This document shows positions 1 to 8,686 of a DNA stretch of 64,000 bases, in pieces. The position numbers were made by a program, and so were the translations under genes. The notes under the pieces were generated by a model. The model saw only the letters and a list, made by a program, of their open reading frames with translations, did no database searches and had not been told where the DNA came from. Source of the stretch: Fusobacterium sp. (GTDB lineage Bacteria > Fusobacteriota > Fusobacteriia > Fusobacteriales > Fusobacteriaceae). The stretch's first letter is position 1; every line of letters begins with the position of its first letter. The stretch is from contig DXWL01000004.1 in NCBI GenBank assembly GCA_019416865.1, positions 18,966 through 82,965 of the forward strand, read 5' to 3'.

Positions 1-192
1 GACTGTAAAGAGCCTAATTGGGATAAATACCAAGAATATCTACTAGGGGAAGTAAGATATGCTACTCTAGCTAAAGCTAACCCTGCTGAAGCTGAAGCAT
101 TATATGCTAAAAACAAAGCAGATGCTCAAAGAAGATGGAGACAATACAACAGACTTGCAGCTATGGACTTCTCTGCTGAGAAAAAAGACTAA
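1..192 (+). CDS. nifJ: Pyruvate:ferredoxin (flavodoxin) oxidoreductase, C-terminal fragment
   Basis: Only the last 63 codons are inside the window; the gene starts to the left. The tail has the pattern of the single-chain pyruvate:ferredoxin oxidoreductase C-terminus: a Trp/Tyr-rich stretch (EPNWDKYQEYL), then a charged helix in which Ala-Glu-Ala-Leu-Tyr-Ala precedes a repeated Arg/Tyr helix, ending FSAEKKD. The family turns pyruvate and CoA into acetyl-CoA, CO2 and reduced ferredoxin using TPP and Fe-S clusters, the main pyruvate-oxidising step in fermentative anaerobes. A strong terminator follows about 55 bases after the stop. The call rests on a short fragment, so the exact paralog is uncertain. 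Confidence 0.72.
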   Translation, partial: DCKEPNWDKYQEYLLGEVRYATLAKANPAEAEALYAKNKADAQRRWRQYNRLAAMDFSAEKKD

Positions 193-246
193 TTGCAGTT
201 CTGTAATAAGTTAAAATCTAAAAATCTTGAATAAACAAGAATATTA

Positions 247-276
247 AACGGTACAGCAAAAGCTGTACCGTTTTTT
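247..276 (+). terminator. Rho-independent terminator after nifJ
   Basis: An 11-bp perfect stem (AACGGTACAGC with GCTGTACCGTT) closes a four-base AAAA loop and runs into a T tract. It ends the oxidoreductase transcript just ahead of the MATE promoter. Confidence 0.93.
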
Positions 277-283
277 ATAAATA

Positions 284-292
284 TGTTATACT
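284..292 (+). promoter_or_regulatory. Extended -10 promoter for the MATE gene
   Basis: TG-T-TATACT sits about 40 bases before the chosen start codon. The place for a -35 (264-269, TGTACC) lies inside the terminator stem and matches poorly, so recognition would rest on the extended -10. Confidence 0.5.
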
Positions 293-330
293 GTTTCTTA
301 GGGATGATAAACTTAAAAGGAGTAATAGGG

Positions 331-1692
331 ATGAAACTATCTAATGATTTGGGAAAAGATTCAGTATTGGGGCTGGTGTTTAAACTTGCTGTACCGACAA
401 TGTTGGCCCAGCTGGTAAACCTTCTGTATAGTATTGTGGACAGAATGTATATAGGACATATTCCAGAAATAGGGAGTCTGGCTCTGGCTGGAGTTGGTGT
501 ATGTGGACCTATAACAACCTTTCTTTCATCGTTTGGAACATTGGTTGGAATAGGAGGCTCAATTCTTATGTCTATAAGAATGGGAGAGAAAAAATTTAAT
601 AAAGCAAGACATATATTATCAAATAGCTTTTTTGCACTTTCTGTGATAGGTATAACTCTTACAATACTTTTTTTGCTTTTAAAAAATAAATTGATTATGC
701 TTTTTGGAGCAAGTGAAATAACCTTTCCATATGCCAACACTTATTTAACTATTTATACTTTGGGAACTTTTTTTGCTCTTATGGCAGTAGGATTAAATTT
801 TTTTATTACTTGCCAAGGTTTTCCAATGACAGGGATGTTTACAGTAATAATAGGTGCTGTTACCAATATAGTCCTTGATACTGTATTCATATTTGGATTA
901 AAAATGGGAGTAGCTGGGGCTGCATGGGCAACTGTAATAGCCCAAACTCTTTCTTTTATTTTTGCTTTTAAATTTTTAACAGGAAAAAAAATAATTATTT
1001 CTCTTACATTTAGAAGCTATTCTTTTAAGATGATAAAAGAGATAGTAAAATTTGGTTTTTCTCCATTTTTTATAATGACAACAGACAGTGTTATTCTTAT
1101 TGTATTAAATGCAATGCTCCAAAAATATGGAGGAGCAGAAAAAGGGGACTTGCTTATATCAGCAGCCACAATAGTACAAAGTTATCTTCTTATGATAACG
1201 GGACCTCTTTTAGGCTTAAGTGGAGGAACACAACCTCTTTTAAGTTACAACTATGGTGCTAAAGCGATAGAAAGGGTGAGAAAGGCTGAAAAGTATATAG
1301 TTATTTTTGCTCTATGTATAACAAGTTTTATATTTGTAATAACAAAATATTTTTCACCATATTTTATAGGCTTTTTTACAGATGAAAAAAATCTTACAGA
1401 AGCAGCTATGTGGGGAATAAGAGCAAGTGTATGGGGAATAATTCCTCTTTCATTTCAATATTGTTTTGTTGACGGCTTTACAGCAGTAGGAAGAATTAAG
1501 ACGGCTTTTTCTTTGTCTATGCTTAGAAAAGTGGTATATACAATAAGTACTTGTATACTTCCTATGTATTTTACAGCAAAAGCAGCTTTTTATGCTCAAC
1601 CTGTAGCAGACTGTATAGGAGCTGTAGTTTCTTCATTGGTATTTATTTTTGTGTTTAAAAAACATTTAGAAAAAAGAAAAGCTCAGAATTAA
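331..1692 (+). CDS. MATE family multidrug/Na+ antiporter
   Basis: A 453-residue polytopic protein of the multidrug and toxic compound extrusion family, which exports cationic drugs or metabolites across the inner membrane in exchange for Na+ or H+. The N-terminus shows the family entry pattern (VPTMLAQLVNLLYSIVDRMYIGH), with about twelve hydrophobic segments in two six-helix halves; the second half begins near KFGFSPFFIM and has the GTQPLLSYNYGA loop. A longer reading from 283 exists, but AAAGGAG at 316-322 lies 8 bases before 331 and the promoter -10 overlaps the upstream ATG, so 331 is preferred. It is monocistronic, between two terminators. Substrate unknown. A second, divergent MATE gene lies at 58129. 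Confidence 0.9.
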   Translation: MKLSNDLGKDSVLGLVFKLAVPTMLAQLVNLLYSIVDRMYIGHIPEIGSLALAGVGVCGPITTFLSSFGTLVGIGGSILMSIRMGEKKFNKARHILSNSFFALSVIGITLTILFLLLKNKLIMLFGASEITFPYANTYLTIYTLGTFFALMAVGLNFFITCQGFPMTGMFTVIIGAVTNIVLDTVFIFGLKMGVAGAAWATVIAQTLSFIFAFKFLTGKKIIISLTFRSYSFKMIKEIVKFGFSPFFIMTTDSVILIVLNAMLQKYGGAEKGDLLISAATIVQSYLLMITGPLLGLSGGTQPLLSYNYGAKAIERVRKAEKYIVIFALCITSFIFVITKYFSPYFIGFFTDEKNLTEAAMWGIRASVWGIIPLSFQYCFVDGFTAVGRIKTAFSLSMLRKVVYTISTCILPMYFTAKAAFYAQPVADCIGAVVSSLVFIFVFKKHLEKRKAQN

Positions 1693-1707
1693 ATTTTCTG
1701 AGCTTTT
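1677..1707. terminator. Bidirectional terminator between convergent genes
   Basis: A 12-bp perfect stem (AAAAGCTCAGAA with TTCTGAGCTTTT) and 7-base loop, with A tract on one side and T tract on the other, so it can work both ways. It contains the MATE stop codon and reaches the stop of the minus-strand gene. Confidence 0.88.
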
Positions 1708-2164
1708 AAAATAGAAAAATATCTGAGATAAATCTTCTGCTGTCCTCTATTGTAAAATCATTAAAATAAGCATCATTTAAAAAGTTTAAAATATATTTTG
1801 AAATATCTTTTCCTTTTCCATATTTTACAGCACTTTTTTCTAAAATTAAATCATAATTTTCTGTTTGACCTGTAAAAACAACAGCTATTTCAATATCTCT
1901 TGTTATTTCATTTGTAAATTCATTTTTATATTTTTTATAAGTTTCAAGAGCTTTTTTATTATTTTTATCTATATTTTCATCACTAAAACTGAAATTATAT
2001 TTCTCTTCAAGAGTATCTCTAAGCTTATCAAGGGTCTTATTAAAAGCCTTTGTTTTATAATAATTATCTAAAATATATGAATAATCTACCAGTACAATTT
2101 TCTCAGAAGCAGAAAAAGTAACAGAAAAGATTAATAAAAAACAAATAAATAGATTTTTTTTCAT
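1706..2164 (-). CDS. OmpH/Skp-like periplasmic chaperone
   Basis: A 152-residue secreted protein. Residues 1-20 form a Sec signal peptide (KK, then a hydrophobic core, then FSASEK). The mature part begins IVLVDYSYILDNY, the position of the Skp/OmpH start (IAVVDSQ..), followed by a Lys-rich coiled-coil arm (about 40-90) and a C-terminal strand-loop block in which YDLILEKSAVKYGKGKDIS matches the conserved OmpH end. Family members hold unfolded outer-membrane proteins in the periplasm on the way to the Bam complex. It is about as long as E. coli Skp. It stands alone here, not beside bamA, and no clear promoter could be picked in the 143 bases upstream. Confidence 0.78.
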   Translation of the reverse strand: MKKNLFICFLLIFSVTFSASEKIVLVDYSYILDNYYKTKAFNKTLDKLRDTLEEKYNFSFSDENIDKNNKKALETYKKYKNEFTNEITRDIEIAVVFTGQTENYDLILEKSAVKYGKGKDISKYILNFLNDAYFNDFTIEDSRRFISDIFLF

Positions 2165-2262
2165 ACTACCTCCCTTTATATACAGGAAAATTATATAATA
2201 TTTTATAGAATTTATCCACTTTTATTTTAAAGATAAAAAATATAAAAATAAATCGATATATC

Positions 2263-2271
2263 TGCTATAAT
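2263..2271 (+). promoter_or_regulatory. Extended -10 promoter for the PBP-priA operon
   Basis: TG-C-TATAAT lies 36 bases before the TTG start. The -35 position (2243-2248) is only A-rich. The same block ATCGATATAT precedes a TGCTATAAT at 43944, so the two promoters look alike over more than the -10. Confidence 0.6.
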
Positions 2272-2307
2272 ATGAACAGAGGAAAATTTCAGTAGGAGAG
2301 TGTACAA

Positions 2308-4446
2308 TTGTTTGATTTTAGAAAGAAGTTAATTATATTAATTATAAATATAATATGTTTTGGAATCGGAGTATATTATAGACAGCATATAGTAATAGTT
2401 GGTTCATGTATATTTTTTATGTATTTTTTATGGATATTTAATAAATGGAAAAAAATAAATACTAAGAATAATTTTATTGTGAGAGCAAAAGCAGCAAACG
2501 ATATAATTCTTTTTTTTATAATTATTCTGTCATTAAGACTTTATAATATCCAGATAATAAAGAATGATAAATATAGAGCATATGTAGAAAAACAGATACA
2601 GGGTACATATGATCTTAAGGGAAACAGAGGAAAAATTTTAGACAGTTCAGGAAGAGATTTGGCATATAATATAAATATATATAATGTATTTGTTGATCCA
2701 GTGAGAGTAGCAGGGAATAGAAAAGCCATAGATGCAGTAAAAGAGATAATAGATGAAACAGATATCAGAAAAGATTATAGAAAATTTATAGAGGAAATAA
2801 AAAAAGAGGGAGCTGCTGGAAGAAGATATAAGGTATTTTCTAAAGCTGTAAGCGAAAGAGATCATGAAAAAATCCTAAAAATAAAAAAGAAATATAAACT
2901 TATAAACAATGAAATTTTTATTCAAAAAGAGAGCAGAAGAAGATATTATAAAAAAGATATTTACCAAACAATAGTTGGAAGTGTTGGTTTTGTAGGAAAA
3001 GATACAGAAGCATCAGGAACTGTGGGAATAGAAAAAGAATATGAAAATTATTTAAAGGCAAAAACTGCTAAAAGGAAAAATATTTTTGCTAAAAACAGAA
3101 GTCTTATGCTGCCGACAGCAAAAGAAGAACTTCCTCTTGATTTAAATGGAAAAAATGTATATTTGACAATAGACAGAGATATCCAGTATATATTAAATGA
3201 TGAAATGAAAAAACATTATGAATTTACTAAATCAGAAGAAGCTTATGCAGTGATAATGAATCCAAATACAGGAGAAATTTTGGCAACATCTGTATTTAAC
3301 AACAAGAAAAATAGCTATAGAAACCCAATATTTCAAAATCAGATAGAACCTGGATCTATTTTTAAGCCTATTGTTGTAGCAGGGGCTTTAGAAGATGGTT
3401 ATATAACAAAGAGAAGTACTTTTGATATAAAAGATGGAAGAATTCAAAAATATAACCATACAATAAAAGAAGCAAGTAAATCAACAAAAGGTGTGCTGAC
3501 ATTAGAACAGGTATTGGAAAAGTCAAGTAATGTGTCTATGGTAATGATAAGTGATAGATTTGACAATAAAACAATGGAAAAATATCTTGAAAATTTTGGA
3601 TTTTATGACAGAACAGGTGTAGATTTTCCATATGAAATAAAACCTTATACTAAAAGCAGTAAAAGATGGGATGGACTTAAAAAATATACTATATCTTTTG
3701 GACAAGGAATAGCTGTTACACCTATACAGATGGCAGCAGCATTTTCAGCTATTGTAAATGGAGGAACTCTTTACGAACCATATCTTGTTGAAAAAATAGA
3801 AAATGAAGATGGATTGGTAATCAGAAGAAATCTTCCTAAGGTAAAAGGACATCCTATTGATGAAAAGACTTCAAAGCTTATGAGAGAGATGTTGGAAAAT
3901 GTTGTTGAAAGAGGAGGAGGAAAACAGGCAAAACTGGAAGGATACAGAATAGGTGGAAAAACAGGAACAGCACAGATAAGCGGAGGAAAATCAGGATATA
4001 TAAAAGATGATTATTTGACATCATTTGTAGGATTTTTTCCAGCAGATAAGCCAAAGTATCTTGGAATTATAATGTTTTATAAACCTCAAGTAAGTAATGA
4101 AGTAAGATATGGGGGACTTGTTGCAGCTCCTGTATTTAGAGAGGTTATAAAAAGAATAACTATGAATAAAAGTATTCTTTCAAATGATGTTGCTCAAATT
4201 GAAAGTCAAGTAAGACAAAATAAAAAAAATAGTGAAAAAAATGTAAGAATTACAACAATGCCAGACCTTACAGGAATGTCTTTAAGAGAGGTAATGAACC
4301 TATTTAAAAATGAAAATTTTGATATAAAAGCAGAGGGAATAGGAACAGTTGAGAAGCAATATCCAGCTTCTGGAGAGAGTCTAGAAGATTCAGATGAAAT
4401 AAAAATATATCTTAAACAAGAACAAAAGATTGAGGTGAAAAAGTGA
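2308..4446 (+). CDS. Class B penicillin-binding protein (FtsI/SpoVD type) with a PASTA domain
   Basis: A 712-residue peptidoglycan transpeptidase that cross-links stem peptides. Residues 8-45 and 64-80 are hydrophobic, giving more than the usual single membrane anchor. The dimerisation domain begins near 95 (GNRGKILDSSGRDLA). Catalytic motifs are all present: S350-IF-K353 (EPGSIFKP), S406-S-N408 and K551-T-G. A single PASTA domain covers about 650-705 (MPDLTGMSLREV to the C-terminus). Start is TTG at 2308 behind AGGAG, 9 bases away; no ATG fits. The stop overlaps priA by 4 bases (GTGA). A PASTA domain is typical of Gram-positive division PBPs and less usual in a diderm. FtsI is the likeliest role, but an elongation PBP is not excluded. 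Confidence 0.88.
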   Translation: MFDFRKKLIILIINIICFGIGVYYRQHIVIVGSCIFFMYFLWIFNKWKKINTKNNFIVRAKAANDIILFFIIILSLRLYNIQIIKNDKYRAYVEKQIQGTYDLKGNRGKILDSSGRDLAYNINIYNVFVDPVRVAGNRKAIDAVKEIIDETDIRKDYRKFIEEIKKEGAAGRRYKVFSKAVSERDHEKILKIKKKYKLINNEIFIQKESRRRYYKKDIYQTIVGSVGFVGKDTEASGTVGIEKEYENYLKAKTAKRKNIFAKNRSLMLPTAKEELPLDLNGKNVYLTIDRDIQYILNDEMKKHYEFTKSEEAYAVIMNPNTGEILATSVFNNKKNSYRNPIFQNQIEPGSIFKPIVVAGALEDGYITKRSTFDIKDGRIQKYNHTIKEASKSTKGVLTLEQVLEKSSNVSMVMISDRFDNKTMEKYLENFGFYDRTGVDFPYEIKPYTKSSKRWDGLKKYTISFGQGIAVTPIQMAAAFSAIVNGGTLYEPYLVEKIENEDGLVIRRNLPKVKGHPIDEKTSKLMREMLENVVERGGGKQAKLEGYRIGGKTGTAQISGGKSGYIKDDYLTSFVGFFPADKPKYLGIIMFYKPQVSNEVRYGGLVAAPVFREVIKRITMNKSILSNDVAQIESQVRQNKKNSEKNVRITTMPDLTGMSLREVMNLFKNENFDIKAEGIGTVEKQYPASGESLEDSDEIKIYLKQEQKIEVKK

Positions 4447-6752
4447 GATATTATAAATTGTGTGTAGATGGTACAAACTCTTTTTTTACCTATTGTGATA
4501 AAGATGATGAGTATGAAATAGGAGATAGGGTAGCTGTTAATTTTAGAAGAAGAGAGCAAGGAGCTTTTATAGTGGCAGAAGAAACTGAAACAGAATTTCC
4601 TTTTGCTGTTCTTCCTATAAAAAGAAAGCTTGTAAATGAGGTATCACTTGATAAAGAATATATCAATCTTCTTTTGTGGGTATCAAAATATTATATGTGT
4701 AAATTTGAGCAGATAATAAAAGCAGCAATCCCTTCAGATCTGAAAATAAAATATGATGAGGTATATAAACTGACAGAAAAAGGGAGAGCTGATTTTTTAA
4801 ATCCTGTAATAGATTATTTTTTACAGAGAGAACAAGTAACAAAACCAGTTCTTCGGACACATTTTTCAAATGATTTTATTAAATGGGCTATAGAAAATAA
4901 AATTTTAACAGTAAACATGAATAAAAAAATATGTTATAATTTTACGGCTGACAATTTTGAGGAAGAAAATATCTTTTCAGCTGATCTCATTAAACTTAAA
5001 GAATATTTTACAAGAAAAAGCGAAATGATAAAATCCAGTCTTGAAAATAAATTTTCTAAAAAGGTTGTGGAAAAACTTTTAAAAGAGGAGAAACTTTCCT
5101 TTATAAGAAGAGTAAAAGACAGAGAAGAAAAAGAGGTACAGGAAAAAAAAGATGAAAAAATATCTGTAAATGCCTCTCTTACAGAAAGTCAACAAAAAAT
5201 AAAAGATGAGATAGAAAATTCAAATAAAAATTATTTTCTTATAAAGGGAATAACAGGTTCTGGAAAAACAGAGGTATATATAAGCCTTATAAGAGATGCT
5301 CTTGTAAAAGGCAAAGGTTCAATATTTTTAGTTCCCGAAATTTCTCTTACTCCTCAGATGGTCGAAAGATTTCAAAAAGAGTTTAGTCATGGAGTAGCTA
5401 TTCTTCATAGTAAACTTACCGCAAAGGAAAGAGGAGAAGAGTGGAAAAAAATATATTCAGGAGAAAAAAAGGTAGTTCTTGGAGTTCGTTCAGCAATATT
5501 TGCTCCTGTTAAAAATCTTCAGTATATAGTTGTAGATGAAGAACATGAGGGAAGCTATAAACAGGATACAAGTCCTATATATAATGCAAAATATATAGCT
5601 CTTAAAAGAGGGCAGTTAGAAAATTGTAAAATTATTTTAGGTTCTGCCACTCCCTCTGTAGAAAGCTATTATTATGGAAAAATAGGAATGTTTGAGCTTC
5701 TTACTCTTGAATCAAGATATAATAATGCAAAACTTCCTGAAGTTGAAATTGTGGATATGAAAGAGGAAGAAGACAGTTTTTTCAGTAAAGAACTTTTGAA
5801 AAATATAAGAGAAACATTATTAAGAAAAGAGCAGGTGATACTTCTTCTTAACAGAAAAGGGTATTCTACAATGGTTCAGTGTAAAGATTGTGGACATATA
5901 GAAGAATGTGGGCATTGTTCCATAAAGATGAGTTATTATCACAGCAGAAAAACATTGAAATGCAACTACTGTGGAACTGAAAAAAAATTTGAAGGAAGAT
6001 GCAGTAAGTGTGGAAGTACAAATTTAGATTTTGGCGGAAAAGGTGTAGAACAGGTTGAGCATAAACTAAAAGAATACTTTGATGTTCCTGTTGTGAGAAT
6101 GGATTCAGAAAATGCCAAAGAAAAAGATTTTTATAAGGAAACTTACAGAAAGTTTTTAAATAAAGAATATGATATAATGATAGGGACACAGCTTATTGCA
6201 AAGGGACTGCATTTTCCTGATGTAACTCTTGTGGGAGTAATAAATGCTGATATGATTTTAAGTTTTCCAGATTTCAGAGCAGGAGAAAAGACATACCAGC
6301 TTATTACACAGGCAGCAGGAAGAGCAGGAAGAGGGGATAAGACAGGAAAAGTAATAATTCAAACTTATCAGCCTGAAAATTATGTTATGGATAAAATAAT
6401 GAAAAATGATTATGAAGGATTTTATAACACAGAGATAGAGGGAAGAAAAATTTTGGGTTATCCTCCATTTTCAAAAATAATAAATATAGGTATATCTTCT
6501 ACAAAAGAGGACAAACTAATTAAAACAGCAGAAAAGCTGTTTCAAGCAGTAAAAAGGGATTATATTGAAGTGTATGGACCTAATAGGAGTCTTGTATACA
6601 AAGTGAAAGACAGATACAGAGAGAATATATTTATAAAGGGAAGTAAAAAAAATATAGATTATTATAAAAAAGAGTTGGAAAAAATTTTGACCGACTTTGA
6701 TGATGAAGGGTGCAGAATAGTAGTTGATATTGACCCTGTAAATCTTATATAA
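4443..6752 (+). CDS. priA: Primosomal helicase PriA
   Basis: A 769-residue 3'-to-5' DNA helicase that reloads the replisome at stalled forks. The N-terminal part is the DNA-binding region; the helicase core has Walker A GITGSGKTEVY, the DEEH box (VVDEEHEGSYKQD) and motif III GSATPS. A zinc-binding insert between the lobes carries eight cysteines in pairs (CKDCGHIEECGHC, then CNYC and CSKC). The C-terminal lobe shows GTQLIAKGLHFPDVTLVG and the AAGRAGR motif. GTG start overlaps the preceding stop, so translation is coupled to the PBP. Length is normal for the family (about 730-800). dnaB lies far away at 53947. Confidence 0.96.
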   Translation: MRYYKLCVDGTNSFFTYCDKDDEYEIGDRVAVNFRRREQGAFIVAEETETEFPFAVLPIKRKLVNEVSLDKEYINLLLWVSKYYMCKFEQIIKAAIPSDLKIKYDEVYKLTEKGRADFLNPVIDYFLQREQVTKPVLRTHFSNDFIKWAIENKILTVNMNKKICYNFTADNFEEENIFSADLIKLKEYFTRKSEMIKSSLENKFSKKVVEKLLKEEKLSFIRRVKDREEKEVQEKKDEKISVNASLTESQQKIKDEIENSNKNYFLIKGITGSGKTEVYISLIRDALVKGKGSIFLVPEISLTPQMVERFQKEFSHGVAILHSKLTAKERGEEWKKIYSGEKKVVLGVRSAIFAPVKNLQYIVVDEEHEGSYKQDTSPIYNAKYIALKRGQLENCKIILGSATPSVESYYYGKIGMFELLTLESRYNNAKLPEVEIVDMKEEEDSFFSKELLKNIRETLLRKEQVILLLNRKGYSTMVQCKDCGHIEECGHCSIKMSYYHSRKTLKCNYCGTEKKFEGRCSKCGSTNLDFGGKGVEQVEHKLKEYFDVPVVRMDSENAKEKDFYKETYRKFLNKEYDIMIGTQLIAKGLHFPDVTLVGVINADMILSFPDFRAGEKTYQLITQAAGRAGRGDKTGKVIIQTYQPENYVMDKIMKNDYEGFYNTEIEGRKILGYPPFSKIINIGISSTKEDKLIKTAEKLFQAVKRDYIEVYGPNRSLVYKVKDRYRENIFIKGSKKNIDYYKKELEKILTDFDDEGCRIVVDIDPVNLI

Positions 6753-6776
6753 TATAAAATAAGGAGGAAGTGTAAA

Positions 6777-7301
6777 ATGATATATGAAATAAAAAAATAT
6801 GGAGAAGAGTGTCTTGGAAAAGAATCTGTTCCTGTAGAAAAAATAACAGATGAACTTTTAGAAATACTTAATAATATGGTGGAAACAATGCACAATGCAG
6901 AAGGTGTTGGACTTGCAGCACCACAAGTGGGAATAAATGAAAGATTTTTTGTTATTGATATTGGGGATGGAGTTGAAAGAAAAATAATTAATCCTGAGAT
7001 ATTAAGTTTTTCAGAAGAGATCTCAGAAGCTGATGAGGGTTGCTTAAGTGTTCCTGGAATATACAGAAAAGTAAAAAGAGCTTATGAAATAAAAGTAAAA
7101 TATATGAATGAAAATGGAGAGATAAAAGAGGAAATAATGACAGGATTTTTGGCTAAAGCTTTCCAACATGAATTTGACCATCTGTCTGGAACTCTTTTTA
7201 TTGAGAGAATATCTCCTATGTCTAAAAAAATGATAGCTCAAAAATTAAAACATCTGAAGAGAGAAACAGAAAAAGAGATTAAACAAAGAAACAGTAAATA
7301 A
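6777..7301 (+). CDS. def: Peptide deformylase
   Basis: A 174-residue metallohydrolase that removes the formyl group from the initiator methionine of new proteins. The three family motifs are in place: GVGLAAPQ (43-50), EGCLS (87-91, metal-ligand Cys89) and HEFDH (131-135, metal-ligand histidines and catalytic Glu132). The start follows AAGGAGG with an 8-9 base gap. Its partner formyltransferase gene (fmt) is at 29345 rather than adjacent. It sits in the priA operon with 24 bases between the genes. Confidence 0.96.
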   Translation: MIYEIKKYGEECLGKESVPVEKITDELLEILNNMVETMHNAEGVGLAAPQVGINERFFVIDIGDGVERKIINPEILSFSEEISEADEGCLSVPGIYRKVKRAYEIKVKYMNENGEIKEEIMTGFLAKAFQHEFDHLSGTLFIERISPMSKKMIAQKLKHLKRETEKEIKQRNSK

Positions 7302-7318
7302 AATAGGGCGGATATCTT

Positions 7319-7591
7319 ATGATCAATGGAAAAAGAGTACTTGCAGTTCTTTTTATAATTTTAAATTTGGCAAGTTTTGCTCCTAATATTTATAGAAGTT
7401 ATATGAAAGTATCAAAGTTGGAAAAAGAACTTGCTGAACTAAAAAAAACAGAAATAAGTATAGAAGAGCAGATAGAAAAATATAATCAGGAGATTGAGAG
7501 CCTGAAAGAGATAAGCACTAAAGAAAAAATTGTGAGAAATAAACTCCAAATGGTAAAACCAGGAGAAATAATTTATAGAGTAGCAGAATAA
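7319..7591 (+). CDS. DivIC/FtsB-like septum formation initiator
   Basis: A 90-residue bitopic protein: a short cytoplasmic start, one membrane helix (about 7-22) and an extracytoplasmic coiled coil (about 30-70, rich in Leu/Glu/Lys) ending in a short FtsB-like tail (REI-type sequence KIVRNKLQMVKPGEIIYRV). Such proteins bind FtsL and FtsQ and switch on septal wall synthesis; the KPGEI(I)Y end is characteristic. It lies between def and glpX, in the operon that starts with a class B PBP, which fits a division role. Identification rests on architecture and the tail motif. Confidence 0.8.
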   Translation: MINGKRVLAVLFIILNLASFAPNIYRSYMKVSKLEKELAELKKTEISIEEQIEKYNQEIESLKEISTKEKIVRNKLQMVKPGEIIYRVAE

Positions 7592-7610
7592 TCAAGGAGG
7601 AAAATTTTAA

Positions 7611-8660
7611 ATGGAAAGAGAATTAGCACTGGAATTCGCCAGAGTAACTGAAGCAGCAGCTCTTGCAGCACAAAAATGGGTGGGAAGAGGAGATAAAAAC
7701 CTAGCTGACGGAGCAGCAGTAGAAGCTATGAGAAATGTTCTTAACAGAATAAAAATTGATGGTGAAATAGTGATTGGAGAGGGAGAGATAGATGAAGCTC
7801 CTATGCTTTATATTGGAGAAAAATTAGGTTTAAAATATAATCCTGAAACTGCAGAGGAGTTTAAAGATAAAGAGCTGTATGCAGTTGATATTGCAGTTGA
7901 TCCTATTGAAGGAACAAGAATGACAGCACAAGGACAGCCTAATGCAATAGCAGTTCTTGCAGCAGCAAAACAAGGATCTCTTTTAAAAGCTCCTGATATG
8001 TATATGGAAAAGCTTGTTGTAGGACCTGAAGCAAAAGGTGCAATTGATCTTGATAAATCATTAGAAGATAATATAAGAAGCGTAGCAAAAGCACTTAATA
8101 AAGATGTAAAAGATATGATGATAGTTGTTCTTGACAAACCAAGACATAAAAAAGCTATGGGACAGATAAGAGAGCTTGGAGCAAAACTTTATGCTCTTCC
8201 TGACGGAGATGTGGCAGGTTCTATTCTTACATCAATAGTTGACTCTGATGTAGATATGCTTTATGGAATTGGAGGAGCTCCTGAAGGAGTTATCTCTGCT
8301 GCAATAATAAGAGTATTAGGTGGAGATATGCAAGGAAGACTTCTTCTTAGAAGTGATGTAAAAGGTTCTGATGATAAAAACGATAAAATTTCAGAAGATG
8401 AAAAAAGAAGATGTGAGGAAGCAGGGGTGGAAGTTGGTAAAAAACTTCTTTTAGAAGAAATGGTAAAAACAGATGAAATAATATTTTCTGCAACAGGAAT
8501 TACATCAGGAGATCTTCTTGAAGGGGTAAAAAGAAAAGGAAATATTGCAAGAACTCAGACTCTTGTAGTAAGAGGAAGCAGTAAAACAGTAAGATACATA
8601 AACTCTGTTCATAATTTAGACTTTAAAGATACTTACTTAGATAGACTATTAAAAGACTAA
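7611..8660 (+). CDS. glpX: Class II fructose-1,6-bisphosphatase
   Basis: A 349-residue enzyme that hydrolyses fructose 1,6-bisphosphate to fructose 6-phosphate in gluconeogenesis. The GlpX signature is visible throughout: an N-terminal helix with AALAAQKWVGRGDKN, the metal/phosphate site IGEGEIDEAPML, the D-P-I-E-G-T motif (DPIEGTRMTAQGQ) and the substrate loop GGAPEGVISAA. The last residues (ARTQTLVVRGSSKTVRYI) match the family end. It is slightly longer than typical (about 320-336). A good SD (AAGGAGG) precedes the ATG. Gluconeogenic supply of fructose 6-phosphate also feeds GlmS, encoded 11 kb away. Confidence 0.95.
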   Translation: MERELALEFARVTEAAALAAQKWVGRGDKNLADGAAVEAMRNVLNRIKIDGEIVIGEGEIDEAPMLYIGEKLGLKYNPETAEEFKDKELYAVDIAVDPIEGTRMTAQGQPNAIAVLAAAKQGSLLKAPDMYMEKLVVGPEAKGAIDLDKSLEDNIRSVAKALNKDVKDMMIVVLDKPRHKKAMGQIRELGAKLYALPDGDVAGSILTSIVDSDVDMLYGIGGAPEGVISAAIIRVLGGDMQGRLLLRSDVKGSDDKNDKISEDEKRRCEEAGVEVGKKLLLEEMVKTDEIIFSATGITSGDLLEGVKRKGNIARTQTLVVRGSSKTVRYINSVHNLDFKDTYLDRLLKD

Positions 8661-8686
8661 GAAAAAGAAAAGATTTTGGAGGAAGA

